Shown: positions 1-10,452 of the stretch, piece by piece
Position numbering within the stretch: position 1 is the stretch's first letter
Layout of the letters: each line of letters starts with the position of its first letter
Source of the DNA: Dethiobacter sp.
GTDB taxonomy: Bacteria > Bacillota > Dethiobacteria > DTU022 > UBA8154
Assembly: GCA_020725665.1 (NCBI GenBank)
Contig: DYEO01000086.1
Location: 1 to 42,408 of the forward strand
Reading direction: 5' to 3'
DNA: 42,408 nucleotides
Notes under the pieces: model-generated
Told to the model about the DNA's origin: nothing
Seen by the model: the letters and a program-made list of their open reading frames with translations, nothing else
Database searches by the model: none
Made by a program: the position numbers and the translations under genes

Positions 1-77
1 AACTGTCTAGTTTATTATTACCATTTTTTCCATTTATTAACTTCATGCTTTTGCCGTGCCTTCCTGGATGCGTCTGC

Positions 78-106
78 TTGTCTTTAAGCTTAATATCTAG
101 TAAAAT
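78..106 (+). promoter_or_regulatory. Putative sigma-A promoter of secA
   Basis: TTGTCT at 78-83 and TAAAAT at 101-106 are separated by 17 bases, close to the consensus -35/-10 pair. It would give a leader of roughly 90 nt before the secA start at 203. This is sequence match only. Confidence 0.55.
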
Positions 107-130
107 AGTTACTTGAATAGTTTTTTACAA

Positions 131-179
131 GGGGAAAACGGTGCGAGAAAGTCTTCCACAGGAACCGCCGTTGTTCCCC
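131..179 (+). promoter_or_regulatory. Leader stem-loop upstream of secA
   Basis: The arm at 131-141 (GGGGAAAACGG) can pair, with one bulge, with 168-179 (CCGTTGTTCCCC). It lies in the predicted secA leader just before the ribosome site at 191-197. There is no U-run, so it is not an obvious terminator; any regulatory role is inference. Confidence 0.3.
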
Positions 180-202
180 GTTCAACTCTTGGAGGAGTCC
201 TT

Positions 203-2848
<2,646 letters not shown>

Positions 2849-2850
2849 CT

Positions 2851-2877
2851 TGTAGGGCAGGTCTCTGTGCCCGCCCG
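2851..2877 (+). repeat. REP-like element, GTAG head (copy 1)
   Basis: It starts TGTAGGGCAGG, then shows a GGGC.../GCCC palindrome. It is the reverse complement, with a few changes, of the copies at 20201-20227 and 22021-22047. It begins two bases after the secA stop codon. Confidence 0.6.
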
Positions 2878-3120
2878 TCGGTTGACAGTTGCCAGTTGAC
2901 AGGATAGACCGGCATGCCCGCCCCCTGCGGTTATGGCGCCAGCGGAAGGATGAAAATACTACAGGAAGCTGAGGGGTGCAGGGTTGCGCAGGTTTGCCTT
3001 CAGGGTCGATCAAAAGGGCTTTGCCGGGCCGAATGAAAATGTAACACAGACTCATCAAGCCTGCAAAACAGGTAAGTCGATACGTCCGCGTGAAGTGTAA
3101 CAATGTAAAACTTATCAAAT

Positions 3121-3146
3121 GCGACAGGAGAACCGTCCCCTGTCGC
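3121..3146 (+). repeat. Inverted repeat GCGACAGG...CCTGTCGC with GAACCGTCC loop
   Basis: Arms GCGACAGG (3121-3128) and CCTGTCGC (3139-3146) are perfect complements. The loop contains GAACCGTCC, a word that recurs as GGAACCGTCCCTG near 36418. Both copies lie directly upstream of genes (prfB and rnr). It is probably a dispersed element; its position next to the prfB ribosome site could affect translation, but that is inference. Confidence 0.45.
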
Positions 3147-3163
3147 ACGGGAGGTTAAGATTA

Positions 3164-4286
3164 ATGTTACTAGGTGAACTGAAGGAACAACTGGAAAGGC
3201 AACAAAAACGCCTGCAGGATCTGGGGAGGTCTCTTTGACACGGATGGACTGAGAAAACGCCTCCAGGAGATCGAAGAGCAGGCGAACCGGCCTGATTTCT
3301 GGAATAACGGGGAAAAAGCACAGAAATTGATGCAGGAAATGGGTAAACTGAAGAATAAGCTGGACAGTTATATGTGTATCCACAACCTGTTGGAAGAATG
3401 TGAGCTGCTTTTACAGCTTTCCGCTGATGGGGCGGATGATGCTGAAGCGCAGGAGTTGCTGGCGGAGGCAGAGCAGTCCTTCCGGCAGGCGGAAAAAGCA
3501 CTGGATGAGGAAGAGCTTAAACTCCTGTTCAGCGGCCCCTATGATGATAAAAACGCCATCCTGGCCATCCATCCCGGGGCCGGAGGCCTGGAAGCCCAGG
3601 ATTGGGCGGAGATGCTCCTGCGCATGTATACGCGCTGGTCCGAGGAGAAAGGCTATAAGGTAGAACTCCTTGATTACCTCCCCGGCGAGGAAGCGGGGGT
3701 AAAGAGTGTAACCTTTCTTGTGCAGGGAGAAAAAGCTTATGGTTACCTGCAGGCTGAAAGGGGGGTCCACCGCCTTATCCGCATTTCTCCCTTTGACACG
3801 GGGGGCAGAAGGCATACCTCTTTCGCCTCTGTGGACGTGCTGCCGGAGGTGGAGGAAGGTGTGGACGTGGTAGTGGATCCGGAGGATCTGCGTATTGATA
3901 CCTTCCGCTCCCAGGGAGCCGGGGGGCAACATGTCAACACCACTGATTCGGCGGTGCGTATTACCCATCTTCCCACCGGGCTGGTGGTACAATGCCAGAA
4001 TGAACGTTCGCAACATAGTAATAAAGAGAGGGCCATGAGCATTCTCCTCGCCAAACTGGCGGATCAGGCCATGCAGCAGCAGCGGCAGGCCCTGACCGCC
4101 CTGCGGGGTGAACAGAAGGAGATCGCCTGGGGCAGCCAGATTCGCACCTATGTTTTTAATCCTTACTCGCTCGTCAAAGATCACCGTACCGGTGTGGAAA
4201 CAGGCAACATTGAGGCCGTGATCAACGGGGAGCTTGATCCTTTCCTGGAGGCCTATCTAACGCAGCAGGCAACCCGGGAGTTATAA
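3164..4286 (+). CDS. prfB: Peptide chain release factor 2 (with programmed +1 frameshift)
   Basis: RF2 recognises UGA and UAA stop codons and triggers peptide release. The gene is read as 3164-3235 joined to 3237-4286. The first 24 codons end CTT followed by TGA at 3236-3238, and the rest lies in the +1 frame beginning GAC ACG GAT, giving 373 residues, the usual RF2 size. The stop-recognition tripeptide SPF (about residues 208-210), which marks RF2 rather than RF1, and the catalytic GGQ (about 253-255, in GAGGQHVN) are both present. The start ATG has GGGAGG at 3149-3154. A gene caller that ignores the shift would start at an internal codon such as 3327 and lose the N-terminal helical domain. 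Confidence 0.97.
3224..3239 (+). promoter_or_regulatory. RF2 autoregulatory +1 frameshift site
   Basis: The site reads GGGAGG, a 3-base spacer TCT, then CTT TGA C. This is the known RF2 arrangement: an internal Shine-Dalgarno sequence just before the slippery CTT and a weak UGA-C stop. Low RF2 lets the ribosome pause at UGA and slip forward, making more RF2. The site is seen directly; the mechanism is established for the family. Confidence 0.95.
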
Positions 4287-4307
4287 TGAGAGCGCGGTGC
4301 CATCAGT

Positions 4308-5147
4308 ATGGAGCGGTGGAAAGAGTACCTGTGGAATCTGATCGGTATTACGGCCGGTTCGGCTATTCTTGCCGTGGCCTTCGCCCTTTTTCTTATTCCC
4401 AATAAGATTGCCGCCGGCGGGGCCAGCGGGCTCGGTATTCTCTTTTTTCATCTATACCAGTTCCCCGTGGGCCTGACTGTACTCCTGGTGAATGTTCCCA
4501 TCTTTATCCTGACGTGGTTGTTTCTTGGCTGGCGCGTGGTGGCCCACAGCCTGCTCGGTTCCTTCATCTTTCCCCTGTTGCTGGCGTTGTTGGAACCGTT
4601 GCCGGCGGTAACCTCGGATTTGCTGCTGGCCTCTGTATTCGGCGGCATCGCTTCGGGAATCGGCCTGGGACTGGTCTTTCGTTTTCAGGGATCCACCGGG
4701 GGAACTTCCCTGGGAGCGTTGCTGATCAACCATTTCTGGGGTTTCAGCAGTGGGCAAAGCCTCGTTGTGGCCGATTTGCTGATCATTCTTGCCTCCGGTT
4801 TCATCTTTAACGCGGAGGTGGCCCTGTTTGCTCTCCTTGCCCTGCTGGTCAGCGCCAGGGTCATTGATATTGTGCAGGAAGGTTTCGCCTATTCCAAGGC
4901 GGCCCTGATTATTACCAGGGAGAAGGATAAGATTGCCGCCCGTGTCATGAACGAACTGGAGAGGGGGGCCACTTTTCTGGAAGGGCGGGGTGCTTATACG
5001 GGGGATGAGCGGTATATGATTCTCTGTGTTTTTGCCCAGTCCCAGGTAACACGCCTGAAAAATATTGTGCGGGAGACAGACCCGGGTGCCTTTGTCATTG
5101 TGACCAATGTGGGAGAGGTGCATGGTGAAGGATTCCGCCGCATCTGA
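4308..5147 (+). CDS. YitT family membrane protein (DUF161/DUF2179)
   Basis: This 279-residue protein has an N-terminal half of about five or six hydrophobic segments (residues 10-190) and a soluble C-terminal domain ending in the VIVTNVGEVHGEGF region typical of DUF2179. YitT proteins are widespread in Firmicutes; their substrate is unknown and I assign none. The glycine-rich NKIAAGGASGLG and FRFQGSTGGTSLG motifs are family hallmarks. The start ATG has no strong ribosome site and lies 21 bases after prfB, so coupled expression with prfB is possible. Confidence 0.88.
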   Translation: MERWKEYLWNLIGITAGSAILAVAFALFLIPNKIAAGGASGLGILFFHLYQFPVGLTVLLVNVPIFILTWLFLGWRVVAHSLLGSFIFPLLLALLEPLPAVTSDLLLASVFGGIASGIGLGLVFRFQGSTGGTSLGALLINHFWGFSSGQSLVVADLLIILASGFIFNAEVALFALLALLVSARVIDIVQEGFAYSKAALIITREKDKIAARVMNELERGATFLEGRGAYTGDERYMILCVFAQSQVTRLKNIVRETDPGAFVIVTNVGEVHGEGFRRI

Positions 5148-5211
5148 TTTACTTAAAAATGGCTCAACTGGAGCCAGGCCGGAAGAGCGCACCGAAACAG
5201 GAGGGAAAAAC

Positions 5212-6039
5212 TTGACTCTTTTATCCAAAACCGATCTGGAGGTACTGAGCAGCAAAGCCGTCAGTTTACGCCGGGATATTCTCACGATGATACATAACGC
5301 CGCCTCCGGCCACCCCGGCGGGTCCCTATCCGTCATTGACATCCTGGTCATCCTTTATTACAAGGTGATGCGGGTGGATCCGCTAAATCCCACCGATCGG
5401 GAAAGGGACCGGCTTGTATTCAGCAAGGGACATGCCTGCCCCGCCCTTTACGCCGTACTGGCGGATCGGGGCTTTTTCCCATCTGCTTATCTTGAACAGT
5501 TTCGCCGGCTCGATTCTCCCCTGCAGGGCCATCCCGATATGCGCAAGACACCGGGTGTGGATTTTTCCACCGGTTCCCTGGGCCAGGGCCTCTCCGCCGC
5601 CAACGGCATGGCCCTGGCGGCCCGCCTTGACGGCTCGCCGCGCCGTGTCTACGTAGTGCTCGGCGATGGGGAGATCCAGGAGGGGCAGGTCTGGGAGGCG
5701 GCTTTGACCACGGCCCATTACCGCCTCGACAATCTTACCGCCTTTCTCGATTATAACGGTTTGCAGATCGACGGATGGGTGCGGGATGTGAAGTCCCTTG
5801 AACCGGTGGCGGCCAAGTGGAAAGCTTTCGGCTGGCATGTGCTGGAGTGCGACGGGCACGATTACGCCCTGTTGCTGGAAGCGGTGCAAAGGGCCCGGGC
5901 CAACAGGGGGGCGCCCACTATCATCATTGCCAAAACGGTGAAGGGGAAAGGGGTTCCCTTTATGGAAAACAGGGAAGAATGGCACGGCACGGCGCCGGGC
6001 AAAGAGGATCTGGCACGTGCCCTGTCCGCGCTGCAGTAG
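5212..6039 (+). CDS. Transketolase, N-terminal (TPP-binding) subunit
   Basis: This is the first half of a split transketolase, which moves two-carbon units between pentose and triose/hexose phosphates. It carries the thiamine-diphosphate motif (GDGEIQEGQVWEA followed by DYN) and the early SGHPGGSLS and FSKGHACPALYA motifs. With the TTG at 5212, preceded by AGGAGGG at 5199-5205, it has 275 residues, normal for the family. The frame stays open upstream to 5107 inside the YitT gene, but that part has no family resemblance. The C-terminal half follows after 17 bases; the two subunits should form one enzyme. Confidence 0.93.
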   Translation: MTLLSKTDLEVLSSKAVSLRRDILTMIHNAASGHPGGSLSVIDILVILYYKVMRVDPLNPTDRERDRLVFSKGHACPALYAVLADRGFFPSAYLEQFRRLDSPLQGHPDMRKTPGVDFSTGSLGQGLSAANGMALAARLDGSPRRVYVVLGDGEIQEGQVWEAALTTAHYRLDNLTAFLDYNGLQIDGWVRDVKSLEPVAAKWKAFGWHVLECDGHDYALLLEAVQRARANRGAPTIIIAKTVKGKGVPFMENREEWHGTAPGKEDLARALSALQ

Positions 6040-6056
6040 AAAAGGGGTGAAGTAAT

Positions 6057-7013
6057 TTGCAGGAGACAACAGCAACACGGGAAGCCTACGGCCAGGCCCT
6101 GGTGGAATTGGGACGCCGCTACAGCGAAGTGGTCGTCCTCGATGCCGATCTATCCAAATCTACGCGGACAGCCCTTTTTGCCGGTGAGTTTCCCCTCCGT
6201 TTCTTTAACCTGGGGATTTCCGAGGCCGATATGATGGGAACGGCAGCGGGCCTGGCCGCATCCGGATATATTCCCTTTGCCAGCACTTTCGGCGTCTTTG
6301 CCACGGGCAGGGTTTATGACCAGATCCGCAATTCCATTGCCTACCCGCGCCTTAACGTCAAGATCGTGGCTACCCATACAGGGATTACCGTGGGTGAGGA
6401 CGGGGCCTCCCACCAGGCCCTGGAGGATATTGCCCTTATGCGTGTTCTACCCAATATGACCGTTGTTGCCCCGGCGGACGGATACCAGACGGCCCAGGCC
6501 GTGAAAGCGATCGCCGCTTACAACGGTCCGGTTTATCTGCGCCTGGGAAGGCCAAAGGTGCCCCGGGTAATTCCCCCGGAACTTCCTTTCACACTGGGAA
6601 AAGCCCAACTGCTGCGCCCGGGTCGTGATCTGACACTGGTGGCCGCCGGCATTATGGTTGGTATCGCCCTGGAGGCGGCGGCTTTACTGCAGGCGGAGGG
6701 CCTTGAGGCAGCCGTATTGAATATGCACACGATCAAGCCCCTGGACGGTGATTTGCTGCTGCAGCAGGCGATGCGCACAGGAGCGGTGGTGACGGCGGAG
6801 GAGCACAGCATTATCGGCGGTCTTGGGGGAGCGGTGGCGGAACTGCTGGGCGAGAGCTACCCTGTTCCGGTACTGCGTGCCGGGATACGGGATATTTTCG
6901 GCCAGTCCGGCACGCCGGAAGCGCTGATGCAAAAGTACGGATTAACCGCCCAGGCATTAGTACAGCTAGCCCGCGCGGCGGTGCAGATGAAAAGTCAAAA
7001 TTCGAAAGTCTAA
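6057..7013 (+). CDS. Transketolase, C-terminal (pyrimidine-binding) subunit
   Basis: This is the second half of the split transketolase, with the pyrimidine-binding region (about 1-170, including THTGITVGEDGASHQALEDI) and the C-terminal transketolase domain (about 180-305). The start is the TTG at 6057 with GGGGTGA at 6043-6049. It has 318 residues. The last dozen or so (from MKSQNSKV) fall in a GTCGAAAGTC-type repeat, so the natural C-terminus probably lay near ARAAVQ and a repeat has supplied a new stop codon. Together with the upstream subunit it serves the non-oxidative pentose phosphate pathway. Confidence 0.93.
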   Translation: MQETTATREAYGQALVELGRRYSEVVVLDADLSKSTRTALFAGEFPLRFFNLGISEADMMGTAAGLAASGYIPFASTFGVFATGRVYDQIRNSIAYPRLNVKIVATHTGITVGEDGASHQALEDIALMRVLPNMTVVAPADGYQTAQAVKAIAAYNGPVYLRLGRPKVPRVIPPELPFTLGKAQLLRPGRDLTLVAAGIMVGIALEAAALLQAEGLEAAVLNMHTIKPLDGDLLLQQAMRTGAVVTAEEHSIIGGLGGAVAELLGESYPVPVLRAGIRDIFGQSGTPEALMQKYGLTAQALVQLARAAVQMKSQNSKV

Positions 7014-7163
7014 TGTCGAAAGTCGAAGTCATAGGCGTGAAACGTTTGTCCTTAGACTGGATCTGAAAAACAAAATGTCGAAAGTCGAAAATTGTGGGCG
7101 TAAGACTTTTGACCTTAGACTGAATTTGCATGACATTTTACCTTGGACTTTCGACATTAGGAC
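6992..7163 (+). repeat. GTCGAAAGTC / CCTTAGACT repeat array (copy A)
   Basis: Two imperfect tandem units of about 62 bases start at 7012 and 7074. Each runs AATGTCGAAAGTCG, then a middle with GGCGT, then TTTGNCCTTAGACTG. An inverted copy of the first word (GACTTTCGACATTAG) lies at 7147-7161. The array begins inside the 3' end of the transketolase C gene. Related units occur near 11712, 27579 and 32371. Confidence 0.75.
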
Positions 7164-7173
7164 TGATTACCGG

Positions 7174-7194
7174 CCCGTGATAACGGGTTTTTTT
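7174..7194 (+). terminator. Rho-independent terminator after transketolase genes
   Basis: A short hairpin CCCGT-GATA-ACGGG (7174-7187) is followed by seven T. The stem is only five base pairs, but the U-run is perfect and the position after a gene pair fits. Confidence 0.65.
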
Positions 7195-7501
7195 ATGTTT
7201 GCGGGGAATATTTATTGATGCGGAACGGTAAAAAAAAAGAAAGGTGGCAGGGATTAAATAATAATTGTCGAATAACCCAATAGTGTTTCTTTCATTTACT
7301 GACATTCTTTTGTATTTTTCCAGGAAGGACATATGCATGTCTTTACTGGAAGATATGCTTAAAGCGGTAAAAAATAAATATTAACAGGAGGTGTTTTGCC
7401 CATCGGCCGGTTCGCTTCCTTCCGCTCTCCCCGCTTACGGGCAACTTTTTGTCAGGGATGGGGGGCAGGGCGAGAGGGTGACGGCTGGATTGGGCGCAAG
7501 A
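7195..7501 (+). other. Intergenic gap before ilvC
   Basis: This AT-rich stretch holds a possible 15-codon ORF at 7337-7384 and an AGGAGGTG ribosome-like site at 7386-7393 with no well-spaced in-frame ilvC start. The ilvC frame stays open back to 7391, but residues before 7502 do not resemble ketol-acid reductoisomerases. I see no T-box, although ilv genes often have one. Confidence 0.5.
7337..7384 (+). CDS. Possible small ORF, 15 codons (MSLLEDMLKAVKNKY)
   Basis: An ATG at 7337 lies seven bases after AGGAAGGA (7322-7329), an excellent ribosome site, and the frame runs 15 codons to TAA. The peptide could form a short amphipathic helix. A second ribosome-like site AGGAGGTG follows immediately. 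It may be a leader peptide for ilvC, a true small protein, or the stub of a deleted gene. I do not recognise it. Confidence 0.35.
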   Translation: MSLLEDMLKAVKNKY

Positions 7502-8497
7502 ATGGCGGTTATCTATTATGACAAAGATGCGGATCTTTCCCAGCTTAAAGGAGAAAAGATCGCCGTGGTGGGCTATGGCAGCCAGGGACATGCCCACGCG
7601 CAAAATTTAAAGGAGAGCGGCTTGAGTGTTGTTGTGGCCGATCTTCCCGGAAGCAAAAACTGGGAGCAGGCCTTAAAAGACGGCCTCACAGTGATGACGG
7701 TCACCGAGGCGGCGGCGGAAGCCCAGGTAATCATGATCCTGATCGGGGATAACGACCAGCCGGCCGTCTACCGGGAGCATATCCTGCCCCACCTGACGGT
7801 GGGTAAAGCGTTGGCCGTGGCCCATGGTTTCAACATTGTGTTTAACCAGGTGGTGGCTCCGGAAGATGTGGATGTTTTTATGGTTGCTCCCAAAAGTCCC
7901 GGTCACCTCGTCAGGCGCATGTATGAGCAGGGCAACGGTGTTCCGGCCCTGGTAGCGGTGCACCAGGATTACACGGGCCGCTGCCTCGCCCGCGCCCTGG
8001 CCTATGCCCGTGGGCTCGGGTGTACGCGGGCCGGTGTGATCCAAACCACCTTCCAGGAGGAGACGGAGACGGACCTCTTTGGCGAACAGGCCGTGCTCTG
8101 CGGGGGGGTTACGGCCCTGGTCAAAGCGGGGTTCGATACGCTGGTGGAGGCGGGTTACCAGCCGGAGATAGCCTACTTTGAGTGCCTGCATGAATTGAAG
8201 CTGATTGTTGATCTCATGTACGAGGGAGGGCTCTCCTGGATGCGTTACTCCGTCAGCGATGTGGCCGAATACGGGGATGTGACCCGGGGACCGCGTATCA
8301 TTGACGACCGGGTACGGGCGGAGATGAAAAAAATGTTGCAGGAAGTGCAGGATGGTGCTTTCGCTTCCGAATGCATTACCGAATTTCGCATGAACCGTCC
8401 CCGCTTTACCGCCCTGCGCCGCAAAGAGGCGGAACACCTCATTGAAAAGGTAGGCGCAGAGCTGCGCGCGATGATGCCCTGGCTCAAGAAAAAGTAA
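7502..8497 (+). CDS. ilvC: Ketol-acid reductoisomerase
   Basis: IlvC performs the second step of valine, leucine and isoleucine synthesis, isomerising and reducing acetolactate or acetohydroxybutyrate. The 331 residues fit the short class I enzymes. The Rossmann motif [12 protein letters not shown] (24-35), the [13 protein letters not shown] metal-binding motif and a GG...AEYGD C-terminal motif are present. I chose the ATG at 7502 because the protein then begins [12 protein letters not shown] like its relatives; an in-frame GTG at 7478 is possible. The cofactor loop reads V45-A46-D47-L48-P-G-S51-K-N53 where NADPH enzymes usually have GLR.GSKS. This suggests altered NADH/NADPH preference. No other branched-chain gene is nearby. 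Confidence 0.95.
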   Translation: MAVIYYDKDADLSQLKGEKIAVVGYGSQGHAHAQNLKESGLSVVVADLPGSKNWEQALKDGLTVMTVTEAAAEAQVIMILIGDNDQPAVYREHILPHLTVGKALAVAHGFNIVFNQVVAPEDVDVFMVAPKSPGHLVRRMYEQGNGVPALVAVHQDYTGRCLARALAYARGLGCTRAGVIQTTFQEETETDLFGEQAVLCGGVTALVKAGFDTLVEAGYQPEIAYFECLHELKLIVDLMYEGGLSWMRYSVSDVAEYGDVTRGPRIIDDRVRAEMKKMLQEVQDGAFASECITEFRMNRPRFTALRRKEAEHLIEKVGAELRAMMPWLKKK

Positions 8498-8538
8498 ACA
8501 GTAGACAAATCTATCCAAAAAAATGTTAAATATCCTTA

Positions 8539-8564
8539 ATATTCCCTTTTTCTAAAAAGGAATA
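8539..8564 (+). other. Stem-loop downstream of ilvC
   Basis: ATATTCC and GGAATAT flank a TTTTT / AAAAA pair, forming a bulged hairpin in the 173-base gap between ilvC and ftsE. It could end ilvC transcripts, but there is no following T-run. Confidence 0.3.
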
Positions 8565-8670
8565 TCGGGATTTCTGTCGAATAACTGAAAATACAAGGCA
8601 GGGTGGCGGACGGGCAACGTTAAGCGGAGAACCTGGAGCCATATCGTGGAGAAACCGGAGGGATGACCGC

Positions 8671-9357
8671 ATGATTGAGATCTATCACCTTTATCAGCAG
8701 TATAACGATGAGATGATCGCATTGCGGGACATAAACCTGGTAATCGACCGCGGGGAATTTGTGTTTATTGTGGGCGCCAGCGGGGCCGGCAAGTCCACCC
8801 TTTTAAAGCTTTTTTTACGGGAGGTCAAGCCTTCCCGGGGCAGTATCAAGATTTTCGGCCGCGATCTGGTGCGACTCAGGAACAGGGAGATTCCCTACCT
8901 GCGGCGCAATATCGGCATGGTGTTTCAGGATTTTCGCCTCTTGCAGGATCGAAATGTCTATGAAAATGTCGCTTTTTCCATGCGTGTTACCGGGGTATCC
9001 GTACGGGAGATCCGCAAGCGGGTACCCCTTACCCTTGAGTTGGTGGGTTTAAAGGATAAGGTCTTCAAAAGACCGGACGAGCTTTCGGGCGGGGAACAGC
9101 AGCGCGTTTGCCTGGCCCGTGCCATTATCAACAGGCCGGCCATGGTAATCGCGGACGAGCCCACGGGTAACCTGGACCCGGTAACGGCCATGGATATCCT
9201 TAACCTGCTGCAGGAGATTAATATTCGTGGCACGACGGTAATCGTGGCCACCCATGCACGGGAGCTGGTGGATCGACTGCAAAAGAGAGTAATTGTCCTG
9301 GACCAGGGGCGTATCATCAGCGACCAGGAGAGAGGAGTATACCTTAATGCACGTTAG
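8671..9357 (+). CDS. ftsE: Cell division ATP-binding protein FtsE
   Basis: FtsE is the cytosolic ATPase of the FtsEX complex, an ABC-type assembly that activates cell-wall hydrolases rather than transporting a solute. All ABC motifs are visible: Walker A GASGAGKST (about 35-43), signature LSGGEQQR (about 137-144) and Walker B VIADEPT (about 160-166). The 228-residue length is standard. CGGAGGG lies upstream of the ATG. The gene overlaps ftsX by 11 bases, indicating translational coupling. Confidence 0.97.
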   Translation: MIEIYHLYQQYNDEMIALRDINLVIDRGEFVFIVGASGAGKSTLLKLFLREVKPSRGSIKIFGRDLVRLRNREIPYLRRNIGMVFQDFRLLQDRNVYENVAFSMRVTGVSVREIRKRVPLTLELVGLKDKVFKRPDELSGGEQQRVCLARAIINRPAMVIADEPTGNLDPVTAMDILNLLQEINIRGTTVIVATHARELVDRLQKRVIVLDQGRIISDQERGVYLNAR

Positions 9358-10240
9358 GAGCCTCTTGTATTTCTTTGGAGAGGCGCTTAAGAATGTGATA
9401 CGTCACGGCTGGATGAGCATCGCCTCCATAGCGGTAGTTTCCATTACTCTCTTGATCCTGGGCAGCTTTATGGTTATTAATTATAACGTATCGCTGTTGG
9501 CGGAAGACATCAAGGGGCAGGTACAGATCGTAGTATATATCGAAGATGAGACCGATGAGAAGTTGCGATCGGAGTTACAGCGTGCCCTCGTGGCCCATCC
9601 GGAACTGGAGGAGGTACGCTTTGTCAGCAAAGAAGATGCCATGGAGCGTTTGAAAAGGCAGATGGGTGATCGGGCCTTTCTGCTTGAGGGGTATGAAGAG
9701 AAGGACAAGAACCCCCTGCGCGATTCGTACGAACTGCGCACCCGGGTGCCGGAGGATATCCCCCGTGTCGCCCGCGAGTTAATGAACTTGCCGGGTGCCG
9801 GTTACGTTGATTACGGCAGCGGCGTTGTGGAACCCCTCTTCCAGTTTACCGGTGTGATACGCTGGATCGGCTTTGCTTTCATGGTTGGTTTGGCACTGAC
9901 GGCCGTTTTCCTGATTTCTCATACGATCAGGCTTACTGTTTTTATCCGGCGAAAAGAGATCATGATCATGAAATATGTGGGGGCTACCGACTGGTTTATC
10001 CGCTGGCCTTTTATCTTCGAAGGGTTGATCCTGGGTCTGGTGGGGGCGGTTGTCCCCCTGGTGATTATTTTTTACAGTTATCAGGCGGCTACACAGTGGA
10101 TGCAGGGAAACATTTATTTTATTTCTCTGATTCCGGTGGACGATATAATGCAGGAACTGGTGAGGGTGCTTGCCTTCCTCGGTGTTGCCCTGGGAGTACT
10201 GGGCAGTGCCATCTCCGTGCGGCGGTTTTTAAAGGTGTAA
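9347..10240 (+). CDS. ftsX: Cell division membrane protein FtsX
   Basis: FtsX is the membrane partner of FtsE. The 297-residue protein has a first transmembrane helix at about 22-45, an extracellular domain of about 130 residues that binds hydrolase partners, then three more helices (about 170-290). The start ATG at 9347 lies within the end of ftsE and is preceded by AGAGAGGAG at 9330-9338. An in-frame start at 9293 would add residues from the ftsE reading region and is unlikely. A coiled-coil M23 peptidase follows, the expected kind of FtsEX client. Confidence 0.96.
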   Translation: MHVRSLLYFFGEALKNVIRHGWMSIASIAVVSITLLILGSFMVINYNVSLLAEDIKGQVQIVVYIEDETDEKLRSELQRALVAHPELEEVRFVSKEDAMERLKRQMGDRAFLLEGYEEKDKNPLRDSYELRTRVPEDIPRVARELMNLPGAGYVDYGSGVVEPLFQFTGVIRWIGFAFMVGLALTAVFLISHTIRLTVFIRRKEIMIMKYVGATDWFIRWPFIFEGLILGLVGAVVPLVIIFYSYQAATQWMQGNIYFISLIPVDDIMQELVRVLAFLGVALGVLGSAISVRRFLKV

Positions 10241-10323
10241 TGTAACCAGGGAGTCAGTAGTCAGTAGTCAGAATAGAGAACCGGCTGTGGATGGCGTCGT
10301 CCGACCCTAGCAATATTTGTTGA

Positions 10324-10352
10324 TGTAGGGGCGAGGCATGCCTCGCCCGCAG
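10324..10352 (+). repeat. REP-like element, GTAG head (copy 2)
   Basis: TGTAGGGGCGAGGCATGCCTCGCCCGCAG: the GTAG head is followed by the palindrome GGGCGAGGCATGCCTCGCCC. All 29 bases recur identically at 20114-20142. It lies in the ftsX-M23 gap, which also holds a TCAGTAGTCAGTAGTCAG tract (about 10254-10271) and a GCCGCC/GGCGGC hairpin near 10383. Confidence 0.75.
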
Positions 10353-10452
10353 ACATGCTCATATTTTCATTCTTCTGATGGTGCCGCCGCAGGCGGCGTG
10401 GGTCTGATTTCTGGATTCTGAATACTTGTATGCTGCAGGGGAGGGCGGAAAC

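Larger units (their letters stand above)
2849..3163 (+). other. Intergenic gap secA-prfB with repeats
   Basis: This 315-base gap holds a GTAG-headed REP-like element at 2851-2877, a short run of GTTGACAG / GTTGCCAG words at 2880-2901, and a perfect 8-bp inverted repeat at 3121-3146 just before the prfB ribosome site. I see no gene and no convincing promoter or terminator. Confidence 0.6.

Noticed and set aside
113..202. N-terminal extension of SecA from a TTG at 113
   Set aside because: The residues have no SecA resemblance, and a perfect ribosome site precedes the ATG at 203.
6992..7163. CRISPR-like array of short repeats
   Set aside because: Units are imperfect, spacers are not unique, there are only two tandem units, and no cas genes are present.
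7391..7501. Upstream extension of IlvC to 7391
   Set aside because: The would-be start overlaps its own ribosome site, and the residues do not match the conserved IlvC N-terminus, which begins at 7502.
7195..7501. T-box riboswitch before ilvC
   Set aside because: I looked for the conserved T-box sequence and a following terminator/antiterminator pair and found neither.
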